From: Aplectana chamaeleonis
Taxonomy: Eukaryota; Nematoda; Chromadorea; Rhabditida; Cosmocercidae
Direction of reading: 5' to 3'
Assembly (NCBI GenBank): GCA_029168955.1
Contig: JAPDOI010001210.1
Coordinates: 124,001 to 188,000, forward strand
Length of the DNA stretch: 64,000 nt
Below the pieces are notes generated by a model, which did not search any database, was not told where the DNA came from, and saw only the letters and a list, made by a program, of their open reading frames with translations. A program made the position numbers and the translations under genes. Below, piece after piece: positions 61,767-64,000 of this stretch (within the stretch, counting starts at the first letter, position 1; every line of letters starts with the position of its first letter).

Positions 61767-64000
61767 ATGCCCAGGTTTGAAGAAAACCGGACTTGGAGAT
61801 TATTACGAAATATCCCGCCGAACTTACAGTGCAACTCCGCATTGCCGTTCAGTCCGCGAAATGCACGACGCTTGCGAAAGCGTGCTGCGGCGCGGTTGCG
61901 AGCATCCTCAGACAGGCATGTGGGATCACCCGGGCAGTGAGATCAATCGGGCACCAAAGGCAAAAACCACCCGGGTGATCCCACATCCCTGTCTGAGAAT
62001 GCTCGCAACCGCGCCGCAGCATGCTTTCGCAAGCAGCGTGCACTTTGCGGACTGAACGGCAATGCGGAGTTGAACTGTATTTCGTCTGGTTCGCGAGGCT
62101 CTATCGCTTCGTCAAAAAGTCGTGATCATCCGCCAATCACTCCGATTCCTCCAGCGGTGCAGAGCGACAAGAATACTGCCAAGATTTATCAAAGATCAGA
62201 AATTGGGATCGATATGTAATATTTCCGAGACTGACCCTAGGATTGTAAATATTTATCGGAGTATTCTAGGTGTCGCTGTCAGACAAAAACAGTATTTATT
62301 GCATTCGATGTTGTTGAAATGTTGTGCGAAAGAGGAGTCTTGTCGACGTCTCCTGCCTGCGAGCAGTTGGAGGAGGATTGAGGGTGAGTCGAAACACATT
62401 TGCGATTCTATACGGTCTAGGGCTGCCCTTTGCGCAAAGTATGACGGCCTCAGGAGCGCTCAGTTTGGTAACGGGTCTAATGTCAGAGCTAACCGGACCA
62501 CTGACCATCAGCCACAGCATGCCGACAGTCAAGAAGTCATCGCCAATCCACGCCATGCTAGAGTAACTGTTATCGGAAATACGCACCTATCTGAGGACGC
62601 TATGGATTTTCTGAGCCTCGGGCCTTCGTTTTCTTTGACGCAGAACGTGGGTCCTCAAACGTTCCGCAAAACGGTCGCTGGCCTACATAAACTACGAGAC
62701 CAGCTGAGATTGAGGCTGTCAAACCCTGATCGGCAGAACACTAATGACAACTCAGTGCGAGTTTCGCTGACGCCTATTCCGTTCCCACCGCCATTTTACA
62801 GAGAGCTGGATCCGTGCCCGGAAGCGGACATCAAATTCAGAATTTTATCATCAGCAGTGCTTGGTGTCCCAAACCGACACAAAAGTGAACGAAACAGGAA
62901 TCTCACAAATTCGCAGTGGGAAGGATTTAAGGAAGTGCGGGAGCGGATCAGTCGCAATGAAATACGTCTTTCTGTGAGCGACAAAGGTGGAGAATTTGTG
63001 GTGGCACCATTGTCACTGGATCGCGAAATCACTGAGCTCCACCTAAGCGACACTTCTATTTATAGGCGCTCAACAGAACGGCAATTCGTTGTCCAGTGCC
63101 GTAAGCTGAACCAGATATGGATGAAAGTTGGAAAGAGTGCTGGATTGAGCGATAGTCTGCTCAGGAGACTAAAGTTGGATACATCAAGCTGCCCGGTCTT
63201 CTATAGTCTGCTTAAAACGCACAAGCTTTCTCCGGAAGACGTGCACTCATTAACGGCCAGCACCTATAAAATAAGACCTATTATAAGTTGCGTAGGAGGA
63301 CCTACCGACCGCATCTCTTGATTCCTGAACAAGATTGTGGGACAGCTGCTCGATCATATACAGTCACACTTATCCAACACTAAACAGTTCCTGGATCGTC
63401 TAAGAACCTGCAGAGTGGAAGAGGCATGCGTGATCGAATCGTTTGATGTCACAGCGCTGTATACAAACGTAAACAATCAAGAAGCTCTTCAAGCGCTGTC
63501 CGAAATGCTAGATGAACACGACGGGACGATTGTGACTTTCGGTTTGAGCAAAATGCAGATTATGGATCTTGTCAAGGAGTGCCTAAACTGCAATGTTTTC
63601 AAGTGGTCGGGAAGCTACTACTCACAAGTGAGGGGCCTAGCCATGGGTCAGCGCCTCGCACCGGCCTTAGCAGTTTGCTTCATGAGCAGAATAGAGAGGC
63701 CTGTACTGGAGCGTCTGCCCACTATGTACTGTCGCTATGTCGACGATTGTTGTGTCATAACATCTACCCAAACAGAGATGGACGATTTATTTACCATTCT
63801 AAACCAGCAATCACAGTACATCAGACTCACGCGAGAAACCCCTCGGAGTGGCTGGCTACCCTTTCTCAATACGCAGGTTAAGCTGTCTAGCGGTGCGTAT
63901 AGCATAAAATGGTACCGAAAAACCAGTTCAAACAACATCCTACTCCGCGCAATGTCAGCGCATCCTGAAGCCGTAAAGCGTGCGGTAGTGCGAAATATGT
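61767..64000 (+). pseudogene. PLE-2 ORF: N-terminal region and RT, one stop, foldback insertion, partial
   Basis: The ATG at 61767 begins MPRFEENRTWRLLRN in the terminal repeat. After the foldback insert (61825-62079) the frame continues (FRLVREALSLRQ, RFLQRC, LPRFIK) when one TA is counted. It then reads through SLGPSFSLTQNV, FVVAPLSLDREI, FYSLLKTHKLSPED and KIRPIISCVGGPTDRIS to TGA at 63319-63321, where PLE-1 has Trp. Beyond the stop the same frame stays open to the window end, with SFDVTALYTNV, GLAMGQRLAPALA and YVDD (PLE-1 has YIDD). The GIY-YIG part lies outside the window. Confidence 0.88.
61825..62079. mobile_element. Foldback MITE, 255 bp, inserted in the PLE-2 ORF
   Basis: TACAGTGCAACTCCGCATTG pairs with CAATGCGGAGTTGAACTGTA, and arms of about 110 bp continue to GTGGGATCACCCGGGYRG with few mismatches around a loop of about 30 bp (AGATCAATCGGGCACC). 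TA is at both ends, consistent with a TA target. It contains in-frame stops that break the PLE N-terminus. Confidence 0.88.

Larger units (their letters stand above)
61591..64000 (+). mobile_element. Penelope-like element (PLE-2), plus strand, runs off the window
   Basis: Starts with a pLTR-like repeat (61591-61803, AGTCAATATTTGCAAGAGCA to CGGACTTGGAGATTA), the same sequence as the 3' end of PLE-1. Coding follows, and the RT is still open at position 64000. It sits head to head with PLE-1, with about 8 bp of unrelated sequence (61583-61590) between them. Confidence 0.9.

Overview
The window looks like a repeat-rich nematode chromosome, probably a clade V strongylid (hookworm-like); the species is inference. 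Three things support this. (1) A spliced protein-kinase gene has introns that mostly end in the nematode-type acceptor TTTTCAG. (2) An RTE-type LINE fragment has the tail typical of nematode endonuclease-reverse transcriptases. (3) There are Penelope-like elements with a GIY-YIG nuclease.

The only host protein gene I can build end to end is a plus-strand PIM-family Ser/Thr kinase (C. elegans PRK-1/PRK-2 type). Ten exons between 32118 and 45852 join without a phase error into a 445-residue protein with all catalytic motifs and the PIM hinge (ERPYP). Its introns carry transposon copies and a tRNA-like SINE head.

Layout. 1-8185: short inverted-repeat (MITE) elements in non-coding DNA. 8186-14367: a 6.2 kb inverted-repeat (foldback) unit with three long tetranucleotide arrays in its centre; a PIF/Harbinger-like MITE and a hAT-like element have cut into its left arm. 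14368-27165: more MITEs, several nested in one another, plus (CA)n and (TA)n arrays. 28013-30145: a GC-rich duplicated block with a 20-bp minisatellite and clustered TGACGTCA palindromes. 31105-45852: kinase locus. 45853-52769: dispersed repeats and MITEs. 52770-55255: an RTE LINE on the minus strand, split by a hAT-like element with a perfect 8-bp target duplication. 58943-64000: two Penelope-like elements head to head. The left copy is frameshifted. The right copy has one premature stop, has a foldback MITE in the 5' part of its ORF, and runs off the window.

At least five non-autonomous DNA-transposon families recur: A (about 230 bp, ends AGTCTGTCCGAATGAGAC), C (about 283 bp, TA-ended TACTGTGC), D (about 410-490 bp, TTAA targets), PIF-like (TWA targets) and hAT-like (8-bp targets). 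Nesting gives a relative insertion history. I found no tRNA or rRNA gene, CRISPR array or operon.
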